Both the position numbers and the translations under genes were made by a program. Under the pieces are notes generated by a model that had not been told where the DNA came from, did no database searches, and saw only the letters and a list, made by a program, of their open reading frames with translations. From contig NC_083604.1 in assembly GCF_029168945.1 (NCBI RefSeq), positions 5,200,812 through 5,264,811 of the forward strand: DNA of 64,000 bases. The letters run 5' to 3'. The DNA is from Cannabis sativa (taxonomy: Eukaryota > Streptophyta > Magnoliopsida > Rosales > Cannabaceae). Shown piece after piece: positions 44,657-57,877 of the stretch. The stretch's first letter is position 1. Each line of letters opens with the position of its first letter.

Positions 44657-46425
44657 TGTTATCCTAAAGTTTGCATATCTGACGTGACACTTACATGTGA
44701 CATAATTTAACCGACCCTTAATATGACAGGAGATTTCTAAGCAGAAATATGCCTGGCAGATCCCATATGAGGTTGGTATCCATGGTCTGAAGATTGCCTT
44801 CCAAGAAGCATTTGGCCGGGACATTAACATGCCAGCCAGAGGAGGGAAGATTGACTCACCTTGCAAGAATATTTCACAAGTAATCCCACAGGAAAGACAA
44901 GTCTCGAAAAGGACCTGGTTGTGTAGCCAATATGTTGACCAGGAGAAACAACGTCAGGAATGTCGGACAAAGCTACACAAGCCTTGATTTCTCCCTCAAA
45001 CAACTTTCACAAATATCTCTAACTGTGTCCTACAAATGCGAATTTGACTAATCTACCCGAGATTGTAGGAGTTTCAAGAGATCGTATCTGCTTCCTAAAA
45101 TATAGGAATATTTACTTTTTGATCACTCCTTTTATGGAGCCAATTGTAACAACATTCCCCTATAAATAATGAATGAATTTACAGGAGAAAGGACCTGAAA
45201 TCATAATCTCGCACGAAGAGCACTTTGTTGAATATTCTCTGTAAACATCTTGAGAGCCATAGTTGGAATTCCCTCTGTCTTCCTTAGTGATCTGCACAGT
45301 ATTATCTCATAATTAATACAACAAAAAGGGGAGCAGGTCATTACCCAAATTTAAAGGGGTCGAACCTCTATAATTTTGTGTGTTCTTTTTATTTATTTAT
45401 TATTTCTAACTCTTTATTGGTGATTACTCTACGTTTGTTAGATTCTGAGTCAATTGGCAATTTTTCTAGTCAATATTTTGGTGCTTTCATTGAAAGCTTC
45501 AATATTCTTACGAAGATCTCACCTCTTTTGACCTGATGATTACCATGGTCTTGACAGGGAGAAGCGTGTCCACCGAACCCCAAGATTTGATGATAGTGGA
45601 CCCCAATGTTCGTGCTCCACCCACTAGTGACAATCCTGCCAACCCTGCCCAACCACCTCGGGCAAACCCGTCTATGAGGTTCTAACCAGAAGGCCCAGTT
45701 AATATCGGGCAAGATCCAATAAATACCAGGTAAATCCCGGTCAATGCTAGACAACCTGCCCAAAGTACCACAGGGGTTCCTTTAACAAGAACTAGCCTCA
45801 AGTATACACTGGAAAAACTGAGCTTGGAGTTGGCCAACCTAGTGTCAACGAGCCCTATGTTGACTTAGGAGATGATTCCGAGCTAGCCATGCTAAGAGAG
45901 GTCACAAGGCTAGTCCATGATCATAAAAACATCCTCCATCGCAAGAAAGAAGAAACACGTGATGTTGTTGGCAATGTTTTCGCCCAGCATAGATGCGAAT
46001 TCTAGGAATGGATGGATCAGCACGTCGCGATCCTCCGAGCCCATCAAGTAGAATTAAACCACTACAATAGGGAGGTGAATGACCTGATTAGGAGGTTCAA
46101 CGAAAGAGGTGGTCCAGAATGGAAGAATCGCCACTCATAAATGACCCACTTCGGGGAAAAGGTCCCCATGTCTTAGAGGAGACTCAACGCCCCAGGGACT
46201 GTGGGTAAACTTTGCGCCTAGTGGGCCTAACTATTTCTCAAACAAGATCGCCTCCCAATCATCTTAACGATGAGTAAATATTGTCTGAAAGGGCATATGG
46301 TGGGACCAACCAGTTCCAAGACCTTCCCAGAGATGAAAGAAGAAAGGAGGATATCCCACCCAAGCAAGGCTAAAGTCGGTCTCACAGTGGGAATCTTACC
46401 CCAACCTCAATTAGGATGGTGCAAC
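44657..46425 (+). mobile_element. Relic of a Tat-lineage Gypsy element: LTR plus gag start
   Basis: An LTR of about 819 bp (44657-45475) starts TGTTATCCTAAAG, similar to the young Tat LTR start, and has CCCTATAAATAATG near 45160. It is followed by TTTTGGTGCTTTCATTGAAAGC, the same primer region as in the young element. The gag start at about 45537 (MVLTGRSVSTEPQD) soon meets stops and frame changes. The relic is cut at 46425 by the next LTR. Confidence 0.7.
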
Positions 46426-48007
46426 TGTTGGGTTTTATGCCCTAAATAAAACTCTGTTTCAATGTAATCCAGATTATTCAATATCAATAAAGTAGCAGAA
46501 GTAATTTTTCATTCACTTGTGTATGTTTTGGTTCACTTAATCAATTGCTCGTCTATTTGATTTATAAATTCATCCAAACCCCTTTCACATACTTGAACAT
46601 GTTTATTGTGTTGTCAACACAGTGGAAAATAAACATGACTATGTGAATAAAGTATTCCTAGATTTATCAGAACACTGGGTTTCACTGATATGACAATCTA
46701 CAACAGAGTTTACTTACATTTGGAGAAATGTTATGTTCTTTCCAGAACATAGGTTAAAGTAAAGCTCAGGTTGGATGCATGGAGTATGCATTGGAATGGA
46801 CCGATATTGAACTTTGAATTAGATTTTGAAACTTACCGTAAACATCTATTCAATTCAATATCATAAGTTGATCCTAGATCACACGATCGAAATCCTGATA
46901 TGGTTAAGCTTAATTTCAAGAGTGTTATTCGTGTTCTTTGATTTGTTAGTTAAGCCTAAATCTTTAGTCTGGGCAATACATACATTTTGGGAACACGGTA
47001 GTGCGATTGAGTGGGAGCGCTAACATAAATATGGAATCTATAGCTTCTATCTGGCGAATAGTAAGCAAAGGGTGATTTCCTTCGAGCTTAACCAAACGAG
47101 ATAAATGATTGAGTACTCATTTCACTTAGTTGAAATATCATTTATACAGGGTTAAGTGTTTTAAGGATAAAATACATTGTAGGGTGTTACGGTAATTTAA
47201 GTCCCTTTACAGTGTAGATCATCCATATAGAGGATCATTGATCACATTAGGATTATAACAATGGATAACTAATAATGTGTCTATATGGTGGAACATATAG
47301 AGCATTCTATATACTGAGAGTGCAATTCTGAGTTCTATGTGTGGATTCAACGAAGAATTAATAAGTCAGTGAATTTAAGTGGTAAATTCTAGATCTGCTT
47401 ATTGGAAGCTCGGATATATAGACCCATGGTCCCCTCACTAGTTGAGATGATATTACTTGTAAGACTCATTTAATTGATTTTAATTAATCAATTAAAAATT
47501 CTCAAGATGGACTTGTCTATTTGAGAATTTATCACTTATTAAGGGCAAAACAGTAAATAGAGATTTTGAAGGGCATATTTATTAATTAGGAAACTTTAAT
47601 TAGTTTCATTATTAATAAAATAAATTATAATATATTATTTGATAATTAATTTTAATTATTAAATAATTAGATTTGTCATTAATGTGGTTGAACAATGGAA
47701 TTGGCAGTTTTTCACAAAACAGGAAACTATCAGTATAGGAAAAGGAAAGTTGGAAAAGTGGCAAGCCTTGTTTCCACAATGCCTAGGCCGACCACTTAGC
47801 TTCCTTTCCTCTTTGATTTTTTCAATTCCAAATGTCAATCATAGCCCTTGGTGGTCTTCTATAAATAGAAGGCAAAGGCTTCAGAGTTGCATACAACTGT
47901 ACAACCTTTTCCCAGCATTATTCTGAAAGAATTTTCTCTCAGAAAATTCTCTCTGAGCCGCCACCCTCTCTCTCTCTCTCTTCCTTCACTGTTTCGAAAA
48001 GTATAAG
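46426..48007 (+). mobile_element. Copia-type LTR, truncated by a later Copia insertion
   Basis: Starts TGTTGGGTTTTATGCCCTAA, a beginning common to a class of plant Copia LTRs. A CTTCTATAAATAGAAGG TATA region lies near 47857-47873 and CT microsatellite near 47967-47981. The LTR's other end is not reached: a minus-strand Copia element begins at 48008. Confidence 0.65.
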
Positions 48008-48460
48008 TGTTAGAAATACTGTAAATCTGTATATAGCCCTAATTAATTCAAGAGAATCAAACAATAAAATTAAGGAATAACGGAAGCGTACCGGAGTCCA
48101 TAGAATCGACCTTTAAATGATCTTTATTGGTATGATCTTCCAATTTGCATCAAAACCTTTCTCTGAAAGTTTTTCTCTTGGTGATGGGGATACAAGAGTG
48201 AAAAGATACGATGCAAATGGGGACCATTACCCGTTATATTACCAACAGACAAACCTGTTGGTAATATTTATTGACTATTTCTATTTGGCCCCTCATCAAT
48301 ATAGAAATTGTCTAATTGGTATCCACATATTAAAATCATGACAATCATGCCCTTAAGTCATAAACTTTATTCCAAAATAGACCACATAAATTTGACTTAT
48401 TTATTTGATGACCCAACACACATTTTATATATACAATTGTGACCCCAATAAATTCTAACA
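48008..48460 (-). repeat. Copia 3' LTR
   Basis: 453 bp; on the minus strand starts TGTTAGAATTTATTGGGG and ends TATTTCTAACA. Directly upstream (minus strand) AGTGGGAGAT at 48461-48470 is the polypurine tract. Confidence 0.8.
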
Positions 48461-48869
48461 ATCTCCCACTGGTCACATATGTATACATATAAATGTGTTA
48501 ACCTTATTGAGCTCATAACTTTGTCATCATAACCATATGCATGTGCAATCTCGTCCATTAACTATATCAACATAGGATCAAAGCGATTTTCGTTGTATCA
48601 ATCACAACTAAACCCATCAATGGTCACATATATCAACATAGCCAAATGACATAGATCAATCATGATAATGTGGTATGAAAATTACATGCATGGTGATCTA
48701 TTCATGTCAATTTTCAATTGGTCCTACTTTACTTTATGGAGATCAAAACTTTAACTTAAATGTACAAAGTGAAATAAACTGAATAACATAATTTCTGATC
48801 AGAAAAATATCCAAATACACATGTTTCATAAAACAAATAAAACACACTAAAGACAAACTCCCACCGAAT
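48461..48869 (-). other. Copia 3' non-coding region
   Basis: About 400 bp between the end of pol and the polypurine tract. No frame. Confidence 0.6.
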
Positions 48870-49053
48870 CTAGATATCCTCATAATCTAAAACACCCATA
48901 CGAGCAGTGTGCTCATGAAAGACCTTGGGTGGCAAACCCTTAGTAAGGGGGTCTGCGATCATGGAGTTTGTACCTAAGTGTTCTATACAAATCTGTCCAC
49001 TTTGTACCCTTTCTTTTACAACAAGGAACTTGATGTCAATGTGTTTTGACTTC
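48870..49053 (-). pseudogene. Copia pol C-terminus, separated by insertion
   Basis: On the minus strand the frame reads KHIDIKFLVVKERV, then IEHLGTNSMIADPLTKGLPP, the usual end of Copia RNase H (HID.....R......G.......T....AD..TK.L). It is in phase with the pol part ending at 59301 once the inserted element and one copy of ACTTC are discounted. Confidence 0.85.
49049..49053. repeat. Target site duplication of the Athila-like element (left)
   Basis: ACTTC, repeated at 59301-59305. Confidence 0.9.
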
Positions 49054-50476
49054 TGATTAAGGCTCAAATTTATACATTTCATGTCTTTAATTATGCACAT
49101 ATGATTAATACAAATTGAATATTTTATAGTTTTAATGATAAATTTATTTTAGTTGCAGATATTTAATTTGTTTTAATTGTTGTGTTATTTTTCAGATTTG
49201 GATAAAGTGATAAAAGGAAAATTAAAATGCAAAGCCCACAATATTAAGTTCCAAGTGATGTAAATTTGAAGACCATTTTCATATTACATCAACTCCAACT
49301 ACAACAAAGACCAAGCATTTCTATTCTCCAATCCATATAGAAATATATGTGGCTGGCGTGAACTTATTGTACACAATTAATGTGATTCTTTTGTCAAGGC
49401 CCACCAAGAAAATTATCACTTCCCATGCAAGCTTCAATCGGCCCAATCCAAATTTAAGTGAATAACTCATTGTTGAAGCATCAATCGTGGGACTCCAATT
49501 TCCGTGCAATCCAAGATGATTAATTCCTTGGTAGAGTCAAATTCACCCTCATAACAGATTATCCACGTACACACACGACGTCATCCATTTTCTCAGCACA
49601 CGAACAATAAAAATGACTCACGTTCTTTGCCCATTTTAGGAGTCATTTTCTTTCCCACTAAACCGTGTACGTTTGGCTAGTTATGGGACTTGTTAGGCTC
49701 TATAAATAGGACCATTTAGGAAACCAAAAGCATCAGATTTTACCTAGAGTTATTATACCAAAATTTTATCTTTTTCTTTCCTTCTTCTTTATTTTACTTT
49801 ATTAATTTTGGTGTAAAGACAATGCCTTTTCTAGGCTAATTTCTTTGGCAAGACTCAAGTGTAAGTTCATGCAATTTTTATTCTTCTAATATATTGATTT
49901 TCTTTGTTCTTCATTTTCACATTTGTTATATTAAATTTCTCTTCTTCTTAATTGCACTTTAAATTTAATAGTACCTTTTATATAAGTTCAGTCATGCTTT
50001 TCTTATGTAAGTTAGGCTATTAATTATTAGAGTGTTTATTATATTATATGATTTTTACTGCATTCTGCCAATGGTATTTTGTCGATTTAAATTATATAAT
50101 GTGATAGTATTTTTAGAAGTAGTTTTAATTTAATTAGAGAACATATTTTTCTAGTGAGCTTAATCATACATATTTTCCAACTATAATTAATGGTGTAGAA
50201 TTATAGTTGAGGTTAAAGAATCAATTTTATTAGGAAAATATAATTGCATGTACAAAGCTTGTGTCTTCCATAATCATTTTCTGATCACTTCTCATTTTAA
50301 TTACTTGTTTAATTTTTTTTAAAAATCATTTCTCAATATTCTCATCACATTCAAGGTTCATATTTTATTCTTGTAAAATTACTAATTGTCCTTTTGAGTG
50401 TATTTTTCCTCCCTGTGGATACGACATATAGCCCGTTTACTACCGCGACCGCAGTGTAACTAATTGGGCGACATCA
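49054..50476 (+). repeat. 5' LTR of the Athila-like element
   Basis: 1423 bp, TATAAATA at 49701-49708. Confidence 0.95.
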
Positions 50477-50481
50477 ATTTT

Positions 50482-50499
50482 TGGCGCCGTTGCCGGGGA
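50482..50499 (+). other. tRNA-Asp primer-binding site
   Basis: TGGCGCCGTTGCCGGGGA, five bases after the LTR, is the complement of the 3' end of plant tRNA-Asp including CCA. Confidence 0.9.
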
Positions 50500-51192
50500 G
50501 GTTTCTGCGCTACAAGAGGTTAGTATAGTAGTTTTATTTTATTTTTTTTTTGTCTCTCTTTATTTGTTTATATAAAAAAAAAAACTTTTTAGTTAGTATA
50601 ATATAATTTAGTTTTTTTTTTAAGTTATATATAGATTCAAAAAAAAAAATCATTATATATCATTATTATTATTCTTTACTCTTTTAGTAAAAAAAAAAAA
50701 AGCAAGTCCTTTTTTGTTTAGTTTATTTGTTAGTTGTATTTATTATTTTGCTACTATATTAGGGTGTTAGTTTTTTTTTTTTTTTTACATTATTTTATTT
50801 TGTGTACTTTTTTTTAGGATTAGCCATTTTTTTTTATTTATTTTAGGTTAGTTGTAGACTTTTATCCTTTAGGCTAAAAAAACAAAAAAACAAAAAAAAA
50901 ATTGTGCATAAAATATTTTCATAAACTTTTTAGTGTAAACCCAATTGTGTAATGGTAAAAGTGGTACAAACTGAGATCATTCTGTCTAAGAAAGATTGGC
51001 TTTAAAGGTTTGTGATAGAGTACCCTCTACACTTTCTAGCAACCCCGGGGAGTTCTAGTAAAAGTGTGGGACGAAGCGGTACCTTGGCAACCTTCCCAAT
51101 CGGCCTGGGAATATCTTGTGTGAATACCCTTGCATTATTACATAGTTGTAATTTACATTATTTAACAAGTGAAAATACAAAAAAAAAAGTGA
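50500..51192 (+). other. Leader of the Athila-like element
   Basis: About 690 bp, with several A and T runs. No supported coding frame before the gag ATG. Confidence 0.6.
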
Positions 51193-54100
51193 ATGTCACG
51201 AAATAGAGACAAATTAGGGAGATTTGTAAAACAACAAATTGAAATTTTAGAAAACTCTCCTAAATCGTCTTCTTCCACTCGTTCTCATTCACCACCATCA
51301 CCCATACTTCCTGCACTTCCAATGATGGCTCAACAACAGGAAATCCAACCAAGAACGCTACAGGATTATCTACATCCTACGCGTACGGCCACACCTTCAT
51401 GCATAATGTATCCCATGAATATGCCCAACTTCGATTTCAAACCTGGCATGATTCAACTTTTACCAACCTTTCATGGTATGGAAAATGAGAGTCCATATGT
51501 GCATATTCAGGCCTTCGAAGAGGTGGTGGCCACATTCAACAACCAAGCTGACATCATTAACTTGGTGAGATTGAAGTTCTTTCCCTTCTCACTCAAGGAC
51601 AAAGCCAAAAGCTGGTTGTATTCCTTAAGGCCAAGGTCTATTGGGACATGGGATGAGATGACAAAAGTATTTTTCTCTAAATTTTTTCCACCCCATAAGA
51701 CCAGCAGCCTTAAGAGGCAAATCTCTACCTTCACCCAAAAGGACCATGAAACGTTTCATCAGGTCTGGGAGAGGTTTAAAGATTTGATGGGCCAGTGCCC
51801 ACATCATGGATACGAAAGTTGGCGTCTTGTCAGCTATTTCTACGACGGTCTCACAGCCGACAAAAGACAATTCGTACAAATGATGTGCAATGGCGACTTC
51901 CTACAGAAAGATCCCGAAGAAGCTTTGGAATATCTTGAAGAAATTTCTGAAAAATCATACACATGGAGTGCGCCAAGTCCTACAGACAAGCCACGAACAG
52001 CCGGAGTCTACCAATTGAAGGAGGAGGACAGTGTGAAAGCTCAACTTGAAGCTTTGAAAAAACAATTTGAGGCTTTCAAAACTCAAGAAGGTAAAGCACT
52101 CCAGATTGCTGCAAAAGTGGAAAAGCAAGAACCATGCTTCATTTGTGGAGGGACTGATCATCAACCCCAAGAGTGCCCTAGTCTTAGTATGTTAAGGGGA
52201 GGAGATGAGGAACAGTGTAATGCCTTAGGGGATTACAAGAAGCCTTATAATGCCTACTCTAACACATACAATCCTGGTTGGCGTAACCATCCCAATTTCA
52301 GTTGGAAGGATACAAGTCAAAATCAAGCATCTGGGAGCCAATGGAGGCCTGATCAACAAAAGAATTTTCTTGAGAGTTCCATGAAAATTCTCGCAGAATC
52401 CCAACTAGAGTTTAGGACTTATTTCACTCAGGTGATAGAGGAATTGAAGGACATAAAGATTCAAATAACAAAGTTAAATGATTCTTCAGTCATTCAAGAG
52501 CGTGGTAAGCTTCCCGCTCAGCCTCTAATCACTCCCAAAGGGCAACATATGGCACAAACTTCTGCTCCTTCAGAGTCTAATCTCAAAGGGGTTAATGCTA
52601 TTACTACCCGAAGTGGTCAAAGTACGGTATCACCATTACCTAAGACCACTAGTGTACCAATGCCCGCTCCAGATGCTGATGTGCCACAGAACCTTCCAGT
52701 AAAGGTGCCCTTTCCTCAGGCTTTGAAATCCACTGGAAAGGTACTGGAAAGTCATAGCGAGATCCTTGACTTTTTGACACAAGTTAAGGTTAACCTACCA
52801 TTACTTCATGTAATCAAGCAAGTACCGGCTTATGCCAAAGTTATCAAGGATCTATGCACTATCAAAAGGAAGCACCATGTCAAGAAAACTGCATTCTTGG
52901 CAGAACAAGCTAGTGCGGTGATCGACTGCAAGACACCGCTTAAATACAAAGATCCTGGTTGTCCCACCATTTCATGTCAAATAGGGGAACAGGAATTTGG
53001 CCAAGCCCTCCTGGACTTAGGTGCAAGTGTAAATCTCATGCCTTATTCCATATACTTGCAACTAGGCCTAGGAGAACTTAAGCCCACATCTGTGGTGCTA
53101 CAATTGGCCGATCGATCAGTTAAGAAACCTCGGGGAATAGTTGAAGATGTCTTGATTCAAATTGATAAATTCTATTATCCTGTGGATTTTCTCATCTTGG
53201 ACACTCAATCTGAAGTCAACTTAGAGTCCAAAATTCCCATCATTCTCGGACGACCATTCCTCGCAACAAAGAAATGCACTCATCAATTGTAGGAATGGTC
53301 TTATGAAAATCTCTTTTGGGAACATGACTCTAGAGGTGAATGTTTTCAACATTGGTAAACAACCACCTGATAACGATGAGTGTTTCCAATCATTTTTGAT
53401 CGATACACTTATTTCAGAAGAGGTAGAAGCACAATACACTTCCACTCATCTCAATGACCTCTTTGAAATTTCTGAGATTTCTGAGTCGGGTAATACTGAA
53501 ATCAACCCTGAAATCATCAATCAATTACCGACCAAAAGAACCATGTTTTGGAATCCAATCTTCGAGGGACTTCCTCAAGATAGGGAAACACCAAAACCAT
53601 CCACTGTACAAGCTCCTCAACCAAACTTGGCTCAACTTCCTAAGGAACTTAAGCATGTCTTCTTGGGAGCAAACAACACTTTCCCTGTCATCATATCCTC
53701 CACCCTTAATGCAACTCAAGAGCAACAACTTATCAACGTGCTCACAGAGCAAAGAGGAGCAATTGGTTGGACGTTAGCTGACATTAAAGGGATTAGTCCT
53801 TTGATTTGCTCCCATCACATTAAATTGGAAGATGGGGCCATACCACGACGTGATCCTCAAAGGAGATTAAACCCACCAATGAAGGAAGTGGTAAAGACAG
53901 AAATCTTGAAGCTTCTGGATTACGGGATACTTTATCCTGTTGCCGACAGTAACTGGGTTAGCCCAACTCAAAGTTGTTCCCAAGAAATCGGGAGTAACGG
54001 TGGTACCAAATGATAAGGGAGAACTCATCCCTACCAAGGTCACAACGAGGTTGGCGCATGTGCATTGATTATAGAAAATTAAATGCCGCCACACGTAAAG

Positions 54101-56521
54101 ACCATTTCCCACTTCCATTCATCGATCAAATCTTGGAACGTGTGGCAGGTCATCCTTTCTACAGCTTTCTCGATGGTTATTCGAGTACTACCAAATCGAA
54201 AGTGCTTTAGAAGATCAGGAAAAGACCACATTCACTTGTCCTTTTGGTACCTATGCCTTTCGGCGTATGCCATTTGGCTTGTGTAATGCCCCACCACCTT
54301 CCATTTGCATGATGAGTATCTTTAGTGATATGATCGAGAATTGTATGGAAGTATATATGGATGATTTGACATCTTTGGTGATTCATTTGAATCAAGCCTT
54401 CTCAATTTGGAAGCCGTGCTTAAACGATGCAAAGAGAAAGGCTTGGTACTCAACTGGGAGAAGTGTCATTTCATGGTGCCATCTGGCATAGTCTTGGGGC
54501 ATATTGTTTCACAACAAGGAATTGAGGTTGATCAATCCAAGATTGAACTCATATCAAAGCTGCCCGCCCCCAAGACTGTTAAGGATGTTCGATCCTTTCT
54601 TGGGCATGCTGGATTCTATAGGAGGTTCATCCAGAATTTTTCGACGATAGCTCGACCTTTGTCGAACCTCTTGGCAAAAGACGTGGTGTTTAACTGGACA
54701 CCCGAGTGTGAGGAATCCTTCCAAACACTTGTCACCAAACTCACTTCTGCCCCTATCATTCAACCACCTGATTGGAACTTGCCATTCGAGATCATGTGTG
54801 ATGCTAGCAATTACGCTATAGGGGCCGTCCTTGGTCAACGAAGGGAAGGGAAGCCCTTCGTCGTATACTATGCAAGTAGAACTCTTAATAGTGCTCAAAT
54901 GAACTATTCTACTACTGAGAAAGAGTTGCTTGCCGTAGTATTCGCACTTGACAAGTTTCGTTCCTACCTGATCGGCTCCCCTATCACGGTCTTCACCGAC
55001 CACTCTGCTCTGAAGTACCTCCTTTCCAAAAAGGATGCTAAGGCACGCTTAATTAGGTGGATCCTTCGTTACATGTGAATTTGACTTGACCATCAAGGAT
55101 AAGAAAGGAGTTGAAAATGTGGTAGCGGACCACCTATCTCGTTTAGAGTTTTCTGATTCCGCTGATGGCCCTGCTATCCGAGATGACTTCCCTGATGAAC
55201 ATCTCTACACCATCACTAAGTTACCATGGTACGCTCATATTGTTAATTACTTAGTGATTGGTGAGCTTCCTGCTTCCTGGAATGCACAGGATAAACGTAA
55301 ATTTTTGGTCGAGGTCCGTAACTTTTACTGGGATGATCCATATCTTTTCAAGTACTGCCCCGACCAAATTATGAGACGTTGCATTCCAGATGATGAAATT
55401 TTTAGTGTCTTGAACTTTTGCCACAACGAAGCATGTGGTGGTCATTTTTCTATGAAAAAGACTGCCGCAAAAATCTTACAAAGGTGTGGTCTATAGCTCG
55501 GCCCACTTTGTTCAAAGACACTAACAATTTCTGTCGATCTTGTGAAAGGTGCCAGAAACTAGGTGCGCTATCCCGCCGACACATGATGCCATTGAACCCA
55601 ATGCTCGTAATAGAAATATTCGACTGTTGGGGAATTGATTTTATGGGACCGTTCCCACCTTCTTCTGGCTACCTTTACATTCTCCTCGCCATAGACTATG
55701 TCTCCAAGTGGGTTGAAGCCGTGCCATGTCGAAATGCAGATAACACAACTGTTGTGAAATTCTTAAAAGAAAATGTGTTATCTCGTTTTGGCACACCACG
55801 AGCTATCATCAGTGACCAAGGCACCCATTTCTGCAACCACTCTTTTGAGCATTTGATGCAAAAGTATGGTGTACTTCACAAGGTTGCACTGCCTTATCAC
55901 CCACAGACAAATGGCCAAGCTGAGTTAGCTAATCGTGAAATTAAGCAAATTTTAGAAAAGACGGTTAACCCTGACCGCAAAGATTGGTCCTCCCGACTTC
56001 TCGATGCTCTCTGGGCCTACCGCACTGCTTACAAAACTCAGCTAGGCATGTCTCCTTACAGACTAGTCTATGGCAAGGCCTGCCATCTCCCTGTTGAACT
56101 GGAACATAAAGCATATTGGGCTGTAAAAAACCTAAATTCTGATCTCAACGCGGCAGGCCTTAATCGTAAGCTTCAGTTGTCAGAAATTGAGGAGTTGCGC
56201 AATGATGCTTATGAAAACTCAAGGATCTACAAGGCTAAATTAAAAGCGGCTCATGACAAGCAGATCCTGAGGAAAGAATTTGAGCCAAATCAGCGAGTGC
56301 ATCTTTATGACACTCGCTTGCATCTCCACCCTGGGAAGCTGAGATCCCGGTGGACTGGGCCGTATATTGTAAAAACTGTCTTCCCCCACGGTGTTGTTGA
56401 GGTCGAAGACCCAACCGATGGGAGAAAATTCAAAGTGAATGGCCAGAGACTGAAACACTACATAGAGAGGGTGCCCCAGCCTATCGAGGATATCCTCGTG
56501 GCTCCGGTTTACCAGCCCTGA
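51193..56521 (+). pseudogene. Athila-like gag-pol, multiply frameshifted
   Basis: The ATG at 51193 opens a 699-codon frame: gag (MPNFDFKPGMIQLLPTFHG near residue 75; capsid-type WLYSLRPRSIGTWDEM), a CX2CX4HX4C knuckle (CFICGGTDHQPQEC) near 314 and protease (LLDLGASVNLMPY) near 609. A frame break near 53265-53290 then separates reverse transcriptase. Further breaks lie near 53965, 54045, 54185, 54370, 55070 and 55490. Recognisable beyond them: MCIDYRKLNAAT, MPFGLCNAP, EVYMDD, RNase H (FTDHSALKYLL), and integrase with [24 protein letters not shown] and [10 protein letters not shown]. The integrase piece 55418-56521 is itself open to the natural stop. No functional polyprotein can come from this copy. 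Confidence 0.9.
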
Positions 56522-57877
56522 GTAGTGTTTCCCTAATCTTGTAGACAGGTTTGTTCTCTTTTTCCTTTTATCTTTGTCATCTTATTTTGTTATTTGTTAT
56601 CATTTTTTTTTGTTTTTCAGTTTTTATGTTTTTAGAGGATCAATATCGCTGCTATCCATGGTTGCTTGCTCTCCAGGTGTTCTCTTTCCCTATTCTTTTA
56701 ATTTTTATATCTTTAGACATTGAGGACACTGTATTATTTTAGTTGGGGGTGGTGAGCATATTCAAGCATGTTTCTTAATTTTTGTCATATTAATATTTTC
56801 ATGGTCAAATTTTTCAAAAATTACTCATTTATTCTTGTAAAATGTTATTTTCAAGCCAATTTTTACTATCTTTGTTACTTAGAATTTTTCTAGAGTTACA
56901 AATTGCACATGCCAAACTTTGTGGTAAGAAGATTGTTAGCACATATTTGCTTAGAAAAGCTACCAAGTTTAAGTGTTTATATTTTTGTGAGTGGCAAGAT
57001 TTGAGAAAATAACTTTGGAATTTTTATTGATTCTTAGAAATGATTATAATTATTTTGGACATGGTACTAGGGTTTGATTGGATGTTGCTTTAAGGGATAA
57101 ATTTTATAGACAAATCTTATTAAGGAGCCTTTTTGTAATTATTTTCTTTATGTGCAAAAAAAAAAAAAAAAAAAAAAAAAACAAGAGCAACATTTCCATC
57201 ATTATATCCAACATGTTGCCTCTTGTTCAAAAAAAAAAAAAAAAAAAAAAAAAAAAACAAGAAAAAAAAAATTGCAACAGCAACATTTCTATCCATTTGT
57301 CTAACATGTTGCCTCTTGTTTATAAAAAAGTAGAAAAGAAAAAAAAGTTTGTAGTATTTCATTTTTTTTGTTTGTTTTGGCTCCTAGAATAAATGTAAAA
57401 GATTGTCTATTTTTGTTTAAAAACCCGAAAAGCTGGTTTGTGGTACTCTTATGGTGGTTTGTCCAAATAATTCATAATCTATCTTCGTTTCAATATTTAT
57501 TCAAATGTTTGTCCTAAATTAATCTATCCATTTCGAGTGCTCACTTTTCAATTTCCAACTCCATGAGTGAATACCTTAGCCATATATAAATATTTTCGAT
57601 GACCTGTGAGACTAATGGAGTTGAGACTTTCACTTGGTACATTTTTCGAAAGCATTTATGTGTTATGGTTTGCGGTAAGAAGGTTCAAGTTTGGTGCACA
57701 CACTCACAACTCTAGATTTATTCAAGGTAATTCAATATAGTTTTTATTGGCTTGTTACTAATATTTTGCTTGAATATTTGTGCAATTTTAGAAATATTGA
57801 GCTGAAAAATATCATGTTGGCATTATTATTCTTTCGCTTGAATTGCTAGAGACTAGCAATAAGCTAGTTGGGGGTTG
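56522..57877 (+). other. Non-coding region between pol and 3' LTR
   Basis: About 1.36 kb without an env-like gene. It has two long A runs (57156-57181 and 57229-57257) each next to a ~47-bp hairpin-forming unit (ACAAGAGCAACATTTC ... ACATGTTGCCTCTTGTT). It ends in AGTTGGGGGTTG, the polypurine region before the LTR. Confidence 0.65.
57156..57328 (+). repeat. A-runs with duplicated hairpin unit
   Basis: The unit at about 57181-57228 and a second copy at about 57276-57322 share GCAACATTTC and ACATGTTGCCTCTTGTT. CAAGAGCAACAT can pair with ATGTTGCCTCTTG in the first copy. Confidence 0.75.

Noticed and set aside
57078..57392. Lysine-rich frame over the A runs
   Set aside because: Produced by poly(A); no coding signal.
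56522..57877. Env-like gene expected in some Athila elements
   Set aside because: No open frame of useful length or membrane-protein pattern is present in this interval.
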